Shown here: positions 6,768 to 14,924 of the stretch, in pieces
Layout of the letters: every line of letters starts with the position of its first letter
Position numbering within the stretch: the first letter of the stretch is position 1
Origin: Anaerolineales bacterium
GTDB taxonomy: Bacteria; Chloroflexota; Anaerolineae; Anaerolineales; Villigracilaceae
Assembly: GCA_016928525.1 (NCBI GenBank)
Contig: JAFGKO010000227.1
Coordinates: 1 to 18,403, forward strand
Direction of reading: 5' to 3'
DNA length: 18,403 nucleotides
Position numbers and translations under genes: made by a program
Notes under the pieces: generated by a model
The model's input: only the letters and a program-made list of their open reading frames with translations
What the model was told of the DNA's origin: nothing
Database searches by the model: none

Positions 6768-8948
6768 TTATGGTGTCGATATTGGCCTCCAGGTCGGGTC
6801 AAAATCATCGTCCGGGTCGGTCGTCAAGCGCGTACGTGTTGCGCCGCTGGTCGTCATGTAATAAATGTCTCTATTATCGCGGTCATCGACCCCCTCACAG
6901 ACCATCCAAAAGCCATCCGGTGAAAAATGGAGGTTCTCGATCCCAACTACGCCAAGCCTGAGACGAGACGCTGCCTGCGTCTCCCGGTCTTCATAGCGAA
7001 TTTGCATCATCCAGGGCAAAGCACCTGTATTGATCTGGCGCTGGTTGAACAGGATGTACTGGGCATCAGGAGACCAGACGGGGTAAAAGTCCCATAGCGT
7101 TTGCCCGCTGCGCACCACCTGCTGCTGATTTTGACCGGTATTCGTCATCGTCCAGATTTGGAGCGCGTCAAAACGTTTTTTCACATATGCAATTTGATTT
7201 CCAAATGGTGACCAGGCCGGCTGACTGCTCTCTTCGTCTGTATCAGAAAATGTCAATCGGGTGACTTTGGCAGTTTGCAAATCCATGAGATAAATCTCTC
7301 TGCGACCGTCGCGCAGGGAGGTAAACGCAATGCTGCTGCCATCCGGTGACCAAACCGGGTCGAAATCGCCGCCCGGGGCTGTGACCAGGGGGGTCAACTC
7401 AGTTCCATCGACATTGATAATATATAAACTCGACTCACGATAAGAATCTGTATCGAACTTACATGGCGAGGTAAAGACCAGTCTTGTTCCATCCGGCGAC
7501 CAGGAGGGTTGACAGGCGCCTTCATCAAGGTTAGTAATTGGGCGCAGATCACCCCCATCTGTCGCGTTAATCAGATAAATTTGAGGAATACCAGTACGTT
7601 CAGATGCAAAAGCAATCTGCCCATACCCGCCGCCGATTGGCGTGGGAGAAGGCACCAATGTATGAGAGGGTGTAGGAGATGGCCCGTCTGTTGGCAGAAA
7701 GGTTGGCGTAGATGTATGCGTAGGCAACGGGGTAGGAGATGGGATTTCCGCTGTAAGCGTGAAAGTAGGGGAAGGTTCAGGGGTGAGCGTCTCTGTAGGC
7801 TGCAGTGTCAGCGTCATCATTGGCGTCACCGTCGGCGTTGTCTCAATCCAGGGAATCAACCCGGAAAAAGAGGCGGGTACCAGGTTGGGATAAAAATACG
7901 AAACACCACCTAAGCCACCTGCTAACAACAAAATAAACAATAATGGTAATACACACCCACCACTGCGTTTTTTCTTAATTTTTGGAGGTTTGAATTCATT
8001 TTCCGGTTCAAATGACATCAAGCCCGGTTTTTTCTCAATCGGTTTTCTATATGCGTCCTCATCAGCCAAGTTGTCTGACTGCGGTTCCATGTCAGCTGGC
8101 GGTGGTGGAACGGTATAATTACCGGTCAGGCGCTGCGTCTTGGACTTGGAGCCAAGTAAAGCTTTCTTAAATTCCTCGGCGGTTTGAAAGCGATCTGCCG
8201 GATCAACGGCCATGGACTGCTCAATCGCCGCCGCCAGGCGTCTTGACACCTTGCCATTGCGCTTGCGCAATGGGGTAAGCTGGGCATTGTCCATGGCCCG
8301 CGCCAGGCCATCCTCAGGAATAATACCCGTCAGTGCTGCATACAAAGTGGAACCGAGCGAATAAACATCAGTTCGCGGATCGGTACGGGCTGTACCATAT
8401 TGCTCGGGCGGGGAATACCCGGGCGTCATTGCCCGTGCGCCTGTAGTTGTAGCTTGCGTGCCTTGCACTACTTTTGCAAGGCCAAAGTCTACTAAAAAGA
8501 TATGGCCATCTGGCGTGATCTTGACATTGCCAGGTTTGATGTCGCGGTGCAAAATCGGGGGTTTGCGAGTGTGCAAATAAGTCAGCGCGTCACACATAGC
8601 CGCGCCAATCATGATGGCTTCTTCTTCCAAAACGGTGCCCACGCGTTCCATGCGCTGGCGCAAATCTTCGCCGTCAATGAAGTCCATGACCAGGTATTGC
8701 CCCTGGTCGCCAACCACGAAATGGTCCGAAACGCGCGGTAGGTTTGGGTGTCTCAAATTCGCCAGGATCACAGCTTCAAGGCGAAACTGGCGTGCATATT
8801 CATCTGTGGTAAACAGATTCTCTTTGAGAGCAACATCCACGCCCAGGTTTTCATCCACAGCGCGGTAGACAGATCCCATACCCCCTTGCCCCAGGATCTC
8901 GACAATACGGTATCGCTTATGCAGTAATGTGCCACGTTCTAAAGTCAT
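6768..8948 (-). CDS. Membrane Ser/Thr protein kinase with extracytoplasmic TolB-type beta-propeller
   Basis: The 726-residue protein has an N-terminal Hanks-type kinase domain (about 10-265): Gly-rich loop GQGGMGSVY (20-28), catalytic Lys (K42), HRDIKPGN loop (134-141), DFG (154-156) and activation segment TPGYSPPEQYG. All catalytic residues are present. A charged linker leads to one membrane helix (about 332-351), a Thr/Pro/Ser stalk (about 370-440) and a C-terminal propeller with repeated WSPDG/WSPFG and RxxIYLM-type units, as in TolB/WD40-like PD40 repeats. The propeller should lie outside the membrane and may sense a ligand or cell-wall state. A GGAGAA site lies 11 nt before the ATG. No partner phosphatase is visible nearby. 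The substrate is unknown. Confidence 0.93.
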   Translation of the reverse strand: MTLERGTLLHKRYRIVEILGQGGMGSVYRAVDENLGVDVALKENLFTTDEYARQFRLEAVILANLRHPNLPRVSDHFVVGDQGQYLVMDFIDGEDLRQRMERVGTVLEEEAIMIGAAMCDALTYLHTRKPPILHRDIKPGNVKITPDGHIFLVDFGLAKVVQGTQATTTGARAMTPGYSPPEQYGTARTDPRTDVYSLGSTLYAALTGIIPEDGLARAMDNAQLTPLRKRNGKVSRRLAAAIEQSMAVDPADRFQTAEEFKKALLGSKSKTQRLTGNYTVPPPPADMEPQSDNLADEDAYRKPIEKKPGLMSFEPENEFKPPKIKKKRSGGCVLPLLFILLLAGGLGGVSYFYPNLVPASFSGLIPWIETTPTVTPMMTLTLQPTETLTPEPSPTFTLTAEIPSPTPLPTHTSTPTFLPTDGPSPTPSHTLVPSPTPIGGGYGQIAFASERTGIPQIYLINATDGGDLRPITNLDEGACQPSWSPDGTRLVFTSPCKFDTDSYRESSLYIINVDGTELTPLVTAPGGDFDPVWSPDGSSIAFTSLRDGRREIYLMDLQTAKVTRLTFSDTDEESSQPAWSPFGNQIAYVKKRFDALQIWTMTNTGQNQQQVVRSGQTLWDFYPVWSPDAQYILFNQRQINTGALPWMMQIRYEDRETQAASRLRLGVVGIENLHFSPDGFWMVCEGVDDRDNRDIYYMTTSGATRTRLTTDPDDDFDPTWRPISTP

Positions 8949-8996
8949 TAAGTGAAAAATTCTCCATTGAGATAACTTAGAGCCCCAGACCTGCTG

Positions 8997-9005
8997 ATTA
9001 TATCA
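8997..9005 (-). promoter_or_regulatory. Extended -10 promoter of the kinase gene
   Basis: The minus strand reads TGATATAAT, a consensus extended -10 (TGnTATAAT). No good -35 box lies upstream (GCTATC at the right distance), as is common for extended -10 promoters. The transcript would start near 8990 and have a leader of about 42 nt. Confidence 0.7.
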
Positions 9006-9267
9006 CCACGCCCCCTACAGATAGCGGTTAGAAAAATTTCAATTTCGTAATGATTAGCAATACTTCGAGAAAAATAACGCTATAGCGCGCTACGCGCCTC
9101 AAAACCAGACCCGAAGCCTGTCACCCATAAAGAGGCCTGCCCAAGCTGCAATCTGAACGTCATTCCTGTCGAAGTCAGATCCCATCTGTTGATTAGGGAG
9201 CAAGCTCCTCGTCCAAACATGAGGCGATTTCTTCAACCAGGCTTTGAGAAGAGCCTTTGTATCCACA
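9006..9267. other. Intergenic spacer without recognised gene
   Basis: This stretch between the divergent kinase and transglutaminase genes holds no convincing coding frame or RNA gene. It contains a short palindrome GGAGC-AA-GCTCC (9197-9208) and a GC-rich patch with CGCTATAGCG near 9080. An open frame in line with the transglutaminase begins with TTG at 9189, but it lacks a signal-like or membrane sequence and a ribosome binding site, so I treat it as non-coding. Confidence 0.5.
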
Positions 9268-9296
9268 TTGACGGCGGGGTACTGTTATTGTACACT
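9268..9296 (+). promoter_or_regulatory. Promoter of the transglutaminase-cyclase operon, predicted leaderless
   Basis: TTGACG (9268-9273) and TACACT (9291-9296) are spaced by exactly 17 bp. The ATG at 9303 begins 7 bp after the -10 box, where transcription normally starts. No Shine-Dalgarno precedes this ATG, so the mRNA is probably leaderless. Confidence 0.7.
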
Positions 9297-9302
9297 CATT
9301 GC

Positions 9303-11654
9303 ATGCAAACCCCAAACGTACGCCGTTTTGATTGGTTGTCCATTCTCCTGCTTTTATTGATGATACAAACGGCTTCTGCGCGACTGGTCATCACCCGTTG
9401 GACCGACTATCTTATCTTTTCACAGACCCTGGCAATGCTAGGCATTATTCTGGGATTAGCCCTTGGGTATAGTCAGTTCAAAAGAGGCACCGTTGGGTGG
9501 CTTGTCTTGGGGTATTCAATAGTGCTCATTCCTTGGCAAATGACGCTCGCCATCGAAGGAGATGTACTGCTCTCTGAGCGGCTTGCAAGTATAGGAGGCA
9601 GGCTACTTTTTTCTCTCGAACAATTTTTCAGGCGAGAAATTGTGACGGACGGCCTGCTGTTCGTTGCTGCTATCTCAACCCTTGTCTGGTTTCTTAGCAT
9701 TGTATCGGGATACTGGTGGACCCGATACAACAATTATCTGGTAGCTGTGTTACCGGGCGGCATATTCACTCTTATCATTCACCTTTACGACTGGCTCTAT
9801 GCTGCCCGCGCCTGGGTGCTTGGCGCTTACATTTTGTGGGCCTTATTCTTGCTAGGTCGATTACATTACCTAAGAAATCGCGAACTCTGGCGAAGCAAGC
9901 GCGTATTTCAAATGCAGGAATCCGAGTTTGATATAACGCGCGGCATGATGATTTTAGCAACGATCTTTGTATTCGTTGCGTGGACGGTTCCGGCTTCGGC
10001 CGCCGGTTGGCAATCGGCCAGGGAGTATTGGTACCGTATCACCAAGCCCTGGCGCGATGTGCAGGAGTGGTTTTCCAATGCAGTGGAGGTGCTGGAATCA
10101 CCTATCGGTTGGGAAGGGGGGGATTTCTTCACCAGTCAACTCGCTTTAGGAGCCGGAAACCCGTTGAACGACACCGTTCTTTTTAGCGTTGAAGCTCCAA
10201 ATCTGCCTGAAAAACCGCCTCGTTTCTATTGGCGTGGATACACATACGCTACTTATACCAACCACCAATGGTACGCCTTGTCCTCAAGGTCTGATGAGTT
10301 TTCGCCCACTTATGAAGAGATTCTCATCCCTAATCTCGAAGATCGATACAAAGCCCGTTTCAAGGTTACTACACAGATCAAGCAGTTCCTGCTTTACACG
10401 CCCACACAACCGACCTGGGTCAGCCGACCCGGGGAATTCCGCTACGCCCCTACAGACAACGACGCGGTTGATATAGCCGCATGGTACGTTGAGCCTGCCT
10501 TATTGCCAGGTGAGCAATTCCAAATAGAGGCAGCCCTGGCCGATCCTTCTATACAACGCTTGCAAGCTGCCGGAGAAGATTACCCCGAATGGATTAAAGA
10601 ACGATACTTGCAACTCCCTGAAGATTCCTCGCCGCGCATCCAGGCCCTTGCAGAAGAGATCACTACGAACCTCGAAACCCCATACGATAAAACTGCTGCC
10701 ATCACGCTATACCTGCGGCGTGAAATCGAATACGCCAACCCGCTTCCCGAACCTCCGCCTAACAATGTAGACCCGCTGGAATGGATTCTATTCGACCTCA
10801 AACAAGGCTTTTGCAATTATTATGCCTCTGTTGAAGTGGTTATGCTCCGGTCGATAGGAATTCCCGCACGAATGGCAGTTGGCTTTGCCGAAGGCTCTTT
10901 TGACTCTGAAGATAACCTTTACTATGTCCGCAACCTGGATACGCATGCATGGCCCGAGGTCTACTTTCCTGGTATCGGCTGGGTGGAATTTGAACCGACT
11001 GGTAACCAGCAACCGCTCATCCGTCCCAATAGACCCGAAGAATCACCCCAACGCGAGGATGATATTCCAGGCGGCAATTTGATCGACCCGGGAGCACTCA
11101 ATCCAATCCGAGAGCTCGACGAAGACCCAAATCTTCCAGAAGACATTTTCATCCCGGAAGCTGCACCCGTTACGAATTATCGATATTTATATATAAGCGT
11201 AACGGTCCTGCTACTCGCCTTGTTATGGCTCATCGACCGAAAGTATGCCGTCATTGACAATATCCCTGTCCGGTTGCAAAAGGCTTACGAACGAAATGAT
11301 GGACGGGCCCCTGCGTGGATAAAAAATTGGGCGCGCTGGACCTCGCTTTCTCCTATCGAACGATCCTTCGAAACGATCAATCGCAGCCTGCGCCTGCTCG
11401 ATGCCCCCCCGGCCATCCGAGCTACCCCATCGGAGCGCGCAGACACTCTGACACAGAAACTTCCAAGAGCTGCCAGCGCTATCGCTACATTAACCGAACA
11501 ACACCTGGCATCTCTGTTCACCCCTCAGCCGGGAGACGCAAACCGCGCGCAACGTGCCAGTTTTGCCATTTGGTTGTATACTTTGCAAACCATCATCCAA
11601 AACTTTATGAAGCGCCTGGATGAACGATTCTCGCGCCCAGGACAATTCCAATGA
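9303..11654 (+). CDS. TgpA-like membrane transglutaminase-fold protein
   Basis: The 783-residue protein starts with several membrane helices (MQTPNVRRFDWLSILLLLL and following, to about residue 240), then a large extracytoplasmic region with a transglutaminase core: catalytic Cys C504 in KQGFCNYYASVEVVMLRS, His H548 in DTHAWPEVYFPG, and an acidic residue in VEFEPTGN (Glu where classical enzymes have Asp). One further helix (YLYISVTVLLLALLWLI) leads to a C-terminal DUF4129-type tail. The family is linked to envelope proteins, but its substrate here is unknown. The start at 9303 is set by the promoter and by the membrane segment right after it. It overlaps the following cyclase gene by 4 bp. 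Neighbours often found with this family (MoxR ATPase, DUF58) are absent. Confidence 0.92.
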   Translation: MQTPNVRRFDWLSILLLLLMIQTASARLVITRWTDYLIFSQTLAMLGIILGLALGYSQFKRGTVGWLVLGYSIVLIPWQMTLAIEGDVLLSERLASIGGRLLFSLEQFFRREIVTDGLLFVAAISTLVWFLSIVSGYWWTRYNNYLVAVLPGGIFTLIIHLYDWLYAARAWVLGAYILWALFLLGRLHYLRNRELWRSKRVFQMQESEFDITRGMMILATIFVFVAWTVPASAAGWQSAREYWYRITKPWRDVQEWFSNAVEVLESPIGWEGGDFFTSQLALGAGNPLNDTVLFSVEAPNLPEKPPRFYWRGYTYATYTNHQWYALSSRSDEFSPTYEEILIPNLEDRYKARFKVTTQIKQFLLYTPTQPTWVSRPGEFRYAPTDNDAVDIAAWYVEPALLPGEQFQIEAALADPSIQRLQAAGEDYPEWIKERYLQLPEDSSPRIQALAEEITTNLETPYDKTAAITLYLRREIEYANPLPEPPPNNVDPLEWILFDLKQGFCNYYASVEVVMLRSIGIPARMAVGFAEGSFDSEDNLYYVRNLDTHAWPEVYFPGIGWVEFEPTGNQQPLIRPNRPEESPQREDDIPGGNLIDPGALNPIRELDEDPNLPEDIFIPEAAPVTNYRYLYISVTVLLLALLWLIDRKYAVIDNIPVRLQKAYERNDGRAPAWIKNWARWTSLSPIERSFETINRSLRLLDAPPAIRATPSERADTLTQKLPRAASAIATLTEQHLASLFTPQPGDANRAQRASFAIWLYTLQTIIQNFMKRLDERFSRPGQFQ

Positions 11655-13378
11655 TTTCTGACAAGACCCAACCGACAACCTTGCACGACCAATTGTTGAT
11701 CCTCAGCAAGCAGGCTGGGATTGTGCGCACTGCGCTCTTGGAGTCAAAAGCCAAGATTCCGGATAAAACATTGGAAGAAATCAACAACGTTGAAACCCAG
11801 CTCAGTTATCTAAGCAAAAAAATGGAAACCTTTGAGACTGAGCATGGCAACCTGCACGCGCTGGCCGGGATTGGTCAAGTAGTCAATTCTACGCTCGAGT
11901 TGGATTCCGTCTTGCAAATCGTAATGGACACCATTGTTCGGCTATCTCGTGCCGAACGCGGTTTCCTGATGTTGCGGGACGAAGAAGGCAACATGACTTC
12001 ACGGATCGCCCGCAATTGGGAACAGGAGTCTATTAATCCCAATGAGTTTGCAGTCAGTCGAACTGTGATCAAGAAAGTCATCGAAGCGGGTGAACCGATT
12101 CTGACAACAAACGCACAAGAAGATCCCCGCTTTGGGGCGCAAGAAAGTGTCGTTGCATTCAACCTGCGTTCCATCTTATGTGTACCGCTCAAAGTCAAAG
12201 AGGATTTGATCGGCGTCATCTACGCCGATAACCGCATCCGCAGTGGCATCTTTTCTGAAAACGAGCGTGATTTGCTGACTGCCTTTGCCAATCAGGCTGC
12301 TGTTGCGATCGAGAATGCGCGCTTATTTTCATCTTTAAAACATACCCTGGCAGAAGTAACAGAACTCAAGAACTTGATGGACAATATTTTTGCATCCATC
12401 GCCAGCGGTGTCATCACAGCCGATGTCAAAGACCAGATCACCCTGTGCAACCGCGCTGCTGAAGCGATACTAGGACACGCAGCCATAGAAATCATTGGTC
12501 ACCCGCTTGAAGAAATTTTGCCGGTTGTATCTAAAAACATTGCACAGCACCTGGTCTCTGTTCGACAGACCGATCAACCTGTTGTAGGCCTGGAAATCAG
12601 CCACAATCTCCCCATGCGCGGACCAGTAGACTGGCGACTGAACCTCTCACCACTCAAGGATGCAAATCAAAGTACACAAGGCGTTGCAATTGTGTTGGAT
12701 GATATGACCGAGCACAAAAAGCTTGAAGCGCAACGTCGACTGTTTGAACGCATGGTGTCGCCGGCTGTCATTGAACAACTCAATCCTGATAGTTTGCAAC
12801 TGGGCGGCAAGCGCGTAGATATCACTGTGTTGTTTGCGGATATTCGCGGATTTACCACTTACAGCGAAAAACTCTCTCCTGAGCAACTGGTCTCGGTACT
12901 GAACCGTTACCTGGCTGCCATGGCTGAAGCTGTTCTCTCGCAGGAAGGCACCATCGACAAATTCCTGGGGGATGCCATCATGGCCTGGTTCAATGCCCCC
13001 ATCCAACAAAAGGATCATACCCTGCGAGCGGTTAAGGCGGCTTTGTTATTGCGTCAAACGGTCGAAGGCTTATATATGACACTCCCCGAGGATTCGCACC
13101 TGGCATTTGGTGTCGGTATCCACTATGGTGATGCCGTGCTGGGATTGATCGGCACTGACCGTCGCTTAGAATATACGGCTATCAGTGATAGCGTCAATAC
13201 CGCCAAACGTATTCAGGAAAACTCGACCAAAAACCAGATCTTAATCAGCAAAGAAGCGTATGAGCGTGTCAAAAACGACATAGAGGCCCGGCAATCTGCG
13301 CCCATGAAAGTGAAGGGGAAAAGCCAGCCGCTCGAAGTGTACGAGGTACTGGGATTAAAAAGGTTGGGGAAGGGTTGA
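11651..13378 (+). CDS. GAF-PAS-class III adenylate cyclase
   Basis: The 575-residue cytoplasmic protein has an N-terminal coiled-coil-like region (about 1-65), a GAF domain (about 70-225), a PAS domain (about 238-355) and a class III nucleotide cyclase domain (about 385-565). Key cyclase residues are present: metal-binding D397 (FADIRG) and D441 (GDAIMAW), substrate-selecting K437 and T509, and transition-state N516 and R520. The Lys/Thr pair points to ATP as substrate, as in class IIIb adenylate cyclases, so cAMP is the likely product. The ATG overlaps the transglutaminase stop (ATGA), and AGGA lies 8 nt upstream, so the two genes are translationally coupled. The GAF and PAS ligands are unknown. 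A strong terminator follows. Confidence 0.93.
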   Translation: MISDKTQPTTLHDQLLILSKQAGIVRTALLESKAKIPDKTLEEINNVETQLSYLSKKMETFETEHGNLHALAGIGQVVNSTLELDSVLQIVMDTIVRLSRAERGFLMLRDEEGNMTSRIARNWEQESINPNEFAVSRTVIKKVIEAGEPILTTNAQEDPRFGAQESVVAFNLRSILCVPLKVKEDLIGVIYADNRIRSGIFSENERDLLTAFANQAAVAIENARLFSSLKHTLAEVTELKNLMDNIFASIASGVITADVKDQITLCNRAAEAILGHAAIEIIGHPLEEILPVVSKNIAQHLVSVRQTDQPVVGLEISHNLPMRGPVDWRLNLSPLKDANQSTQGVAIVLDDMTEHKKLEAQRRLFERMVSPAVIEQLNPDSLQLGGKRVDITVLFADIRGFTTYSEKLSPEQLVSVLNRYLAAMAEAVLSQEGTIDKFLGDAIMAWFNAPIQQKDHTLRAVKAALLLRQTVEGLYMTLPEDSHLAFGVGIHYGDAVLGLIGTDRRLEYTAISDSVNTAKRIQENSTKNQILISKEAYERVKNDIEARQSAPMKVKGKSQPLEVYEVLGLKRLGKG

Positions 13379-13382
13379 AAAG

Positions 13383-13418
13383 AAAAGTCCGCTCCCTGAA
13401 ACAGGCGCGGACTTTTTT
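13383..13418. terminator. Bidirectional terminator between convergent genes
   Basis: GTCCGC (13387-13392) pairs with GCGGAC (13407-13412), with an inner CCTG-AAA-CAGG hairpin. Flanking A and T runs extend the stem. The plus strand ends in six T residues. The minus strand ends in a TTTT-rich tract. It serves the cyclase gene and probably the DUF389 gene. Confidence 0.9.
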
Positions 13419-13445
13419 CATACACACATATTGTGGGGAAAAATT

Positions 13446-14858
13446 TCAAGGCGTTGGCGTGGCCGCCATTGTTGGTGTATATGTAACCACTGTCACCGAA
13501 ATCTGTGGGAGCCAGCCGATGCGGCCCTCGGCGTCCATCACTTCCCACCAGACCAGGCCATCGTAAACTTTTGTGCCGTAGAGCACGGTCACAAAATCGC
13601 CGGGGCGGATTTTCCCAATCGACGGGCCTCCGGGCTGCTGCACCATATCCAGGGTTTGGATGGTATTACGGGGAATCTGCGCCAGTTGTGGTGTGGCTGT
13701 CGGTGTGGGCGGGACAGGCGTCGGGCTAGGGGTGAGGGTAGCGGTAACAGTTGGGGTATAGGTAACGGTCGGTGTATAGGTAGCAGCCGTGGGCGTGATG
13801 GTGAACGTGGGCGGGATAAGCGGGTCGAGTCGCGCCGCGACGACCTGGTTCACCACAATGGAGACGGGGCGTTGCAGTTGTAAGGCCACATTCTGCTGCA
13901 ATTGAATCACATCCTCATACTTAAGCTGCTTTGAAACACGTAAGGTTGCTGTCACGTGTAGGGTTTCACCTTCCTGTACAACCTGTAAATTTGTCAATTC
14001 AGCCTCGTATTTGGCGACTTCATCTCGCACAACTGCATTGATCTGGCGGTTATCAGCGGCTTCACGAAAAAAATTAGCGCTGAGATAGGTGAGAGGCACG
14101 AGCAGGACCAGGGTGAAACCAGCGGAAATCGACAGCGCACGTGGGACGCGCTGCCCGGCCTCGCGTTTAGGAGCAAATCCCAGCGCAAAGAAAACCAGCA
14201 TAGCAGCAAACGCGATGGTGACAGCGTTGGTCAGGAACAGCAGCAGCGCGCCGCCGGCCACATCCCAGCGACCCATTGCAATCCCAATTCCTACCACGCC
14301 TAGCGGCGGCATCAAGGCAGTGGCGATGGCCACACCGGGCAGCGCCGCCGAAATGGACGGCATTGCCAGGGCAAAGGCAGCCGCCAGGCCGCCCGCCAGC
14401 GCAATGGTCAGGTCGATCGGGCTGGGGTGCGTACGCGCCATTACTTCCTCCGGCAATTCCTGCAAGGTAACGAATGGGAGATAGCGGTTGCCCCAGGTCA
14501 GCAAGATGGCCATCAGGATTGCCAGGAACGCACCGCGTACCAGGGCTACGCCCGAGTCACGGAACAGGCGCGCATCACCGGTTAACGATGCCAACCCGAT
14601 CCCAATGATCGGCGACATGAGCGGCGCAACCAGCATGGCGCCAATGATCACAGCGGCGGAATTGGTCAACAGGCCCAGTGTTGCGATCACAGCTGAGAGC
14701 ACCACCAACAGGAAAAAGTCGAAATCCGGGGTGCAGGAATCACGCAATTGCACCTGTACTTCGGCGCGTCGCTCCAGGGTCACTGGCTTGACGATCTTGC
14801 GAAACATGTACAGAATTACAGATCGCAGTGACGGCTGAATGGGTTCGGGCAGGCTCAT
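13446..14858 (-). CDS. DUF389 membrane protein with Thr/Pro stalk and C-terminal SH3 domain
   Basis: The N-terminal half (about 45-265) is a DUF389 (PF04087) membrane domain with about six hydrophobic helices. Landmarks are TNSAAVIIGAMLVAPLMSPI (65-84), GVAIATALMPPLGVVGIGIA (175-194) and a helix at about 240-260. A soluble region with strand and coiled segments follows (265-345), then a Thr/Pro-rich stalk (about 352-390) and a bacterial SH3-like domain (about 398-456; VTVLYGTK, LVWWEVMDAEGRIGWLP). The function of DUF389 proteins is not established. SH3b domains often bind peptidoglycan, which would suit an exported tail, but topology is inferred. AAAGGAAA (14862-14869) is a good ribosome binding site. 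The gene is divergent from the GNAT gene. Confidence 0.9.
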   Translation of the reverse strand: MSLPEPIQPSLRSVILYMFRKIVKPVTLERRAEVQVQLRDSCTPDFDFFLLVVLSAVIATLGLLTNSAAVIIGAMLVAPLMSPIIGIGLASLTGDARLFRDSGVALVRGAFLAILMAILLTWGNRYLPFVTLQELPEEVMARTHPSPIDLTIALAGGLAAAFALAMPSISAALPGVAIATALMPPLGVVGIGIAMGRWDVAGGALLLFLTNAVTIAFAAMLVFFALGFAPKREAGQRVPRALSISAGFTLVLLVPLTYLSANFFREAADNRQINAVVRDEVAKYEAELTNLQVVQEGETLHVTATLRVSKQLKYEDVIQLQQNVALQLQRPVSIVVNQVVAARLDPLIPPTFTITPTAATYTPTVTYTPTVTATLTPSPTPVPPTPTATPQLAQIPRNTIQTLDMVQQPGGPSIGKIRPGDFVTVLYGTKVYDGLVWWEVMDAEGRIGWLPQISVTVVTYTPTMAATPTP

Positions 14859-14884
14859 TGATTTCCTTTCATTTGAATTTCCCT

Positions 14885-14890
14885 ATTCTA
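14885..14890 (-). promoter_or_regulatory. Candidate -10 box of the DUF389 gene
   Basis: The minus strand reads TAGAAT here, which would give a leader of about 20-25 nt containing the Shine-Dalgarno. The -35 region (AGTCGT at 17 bp) is poor, so the call is tentative. Confidence 0.4.
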
Positions 14891-14912
14891 CCCTCATACG
14901 CTCACATACGAC

Positions 14913-14918
14913 TATAAT
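14913..14918 (+). promoter_or_regulatory. -10 box of the GNAT gene, predicted leaderless
   Basis: A consensus TATAAT ends 6 bp before the ATG at 14925, the same spacing as at the transglutaminase gene. No Shine-Dalgarno is present. A -35 box is not recognisable at 16-18 bp. Confidence 0.55.
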
Positions 14919-14924
14919 AAACCT

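Noticed and set aside
9189..9302. N-terminal extension of the transglutaminase by 38 residues
   Set aside because: It begins with TTG, has no ribosome binding site, overlaps a good promoter, and the family begins near the first membrane helix.
13446..14858. Reading the DUF389 protein as a known transporter
   Set aside because: The family has no established transport activity and no substrate motif is visible, so only the family name is given.
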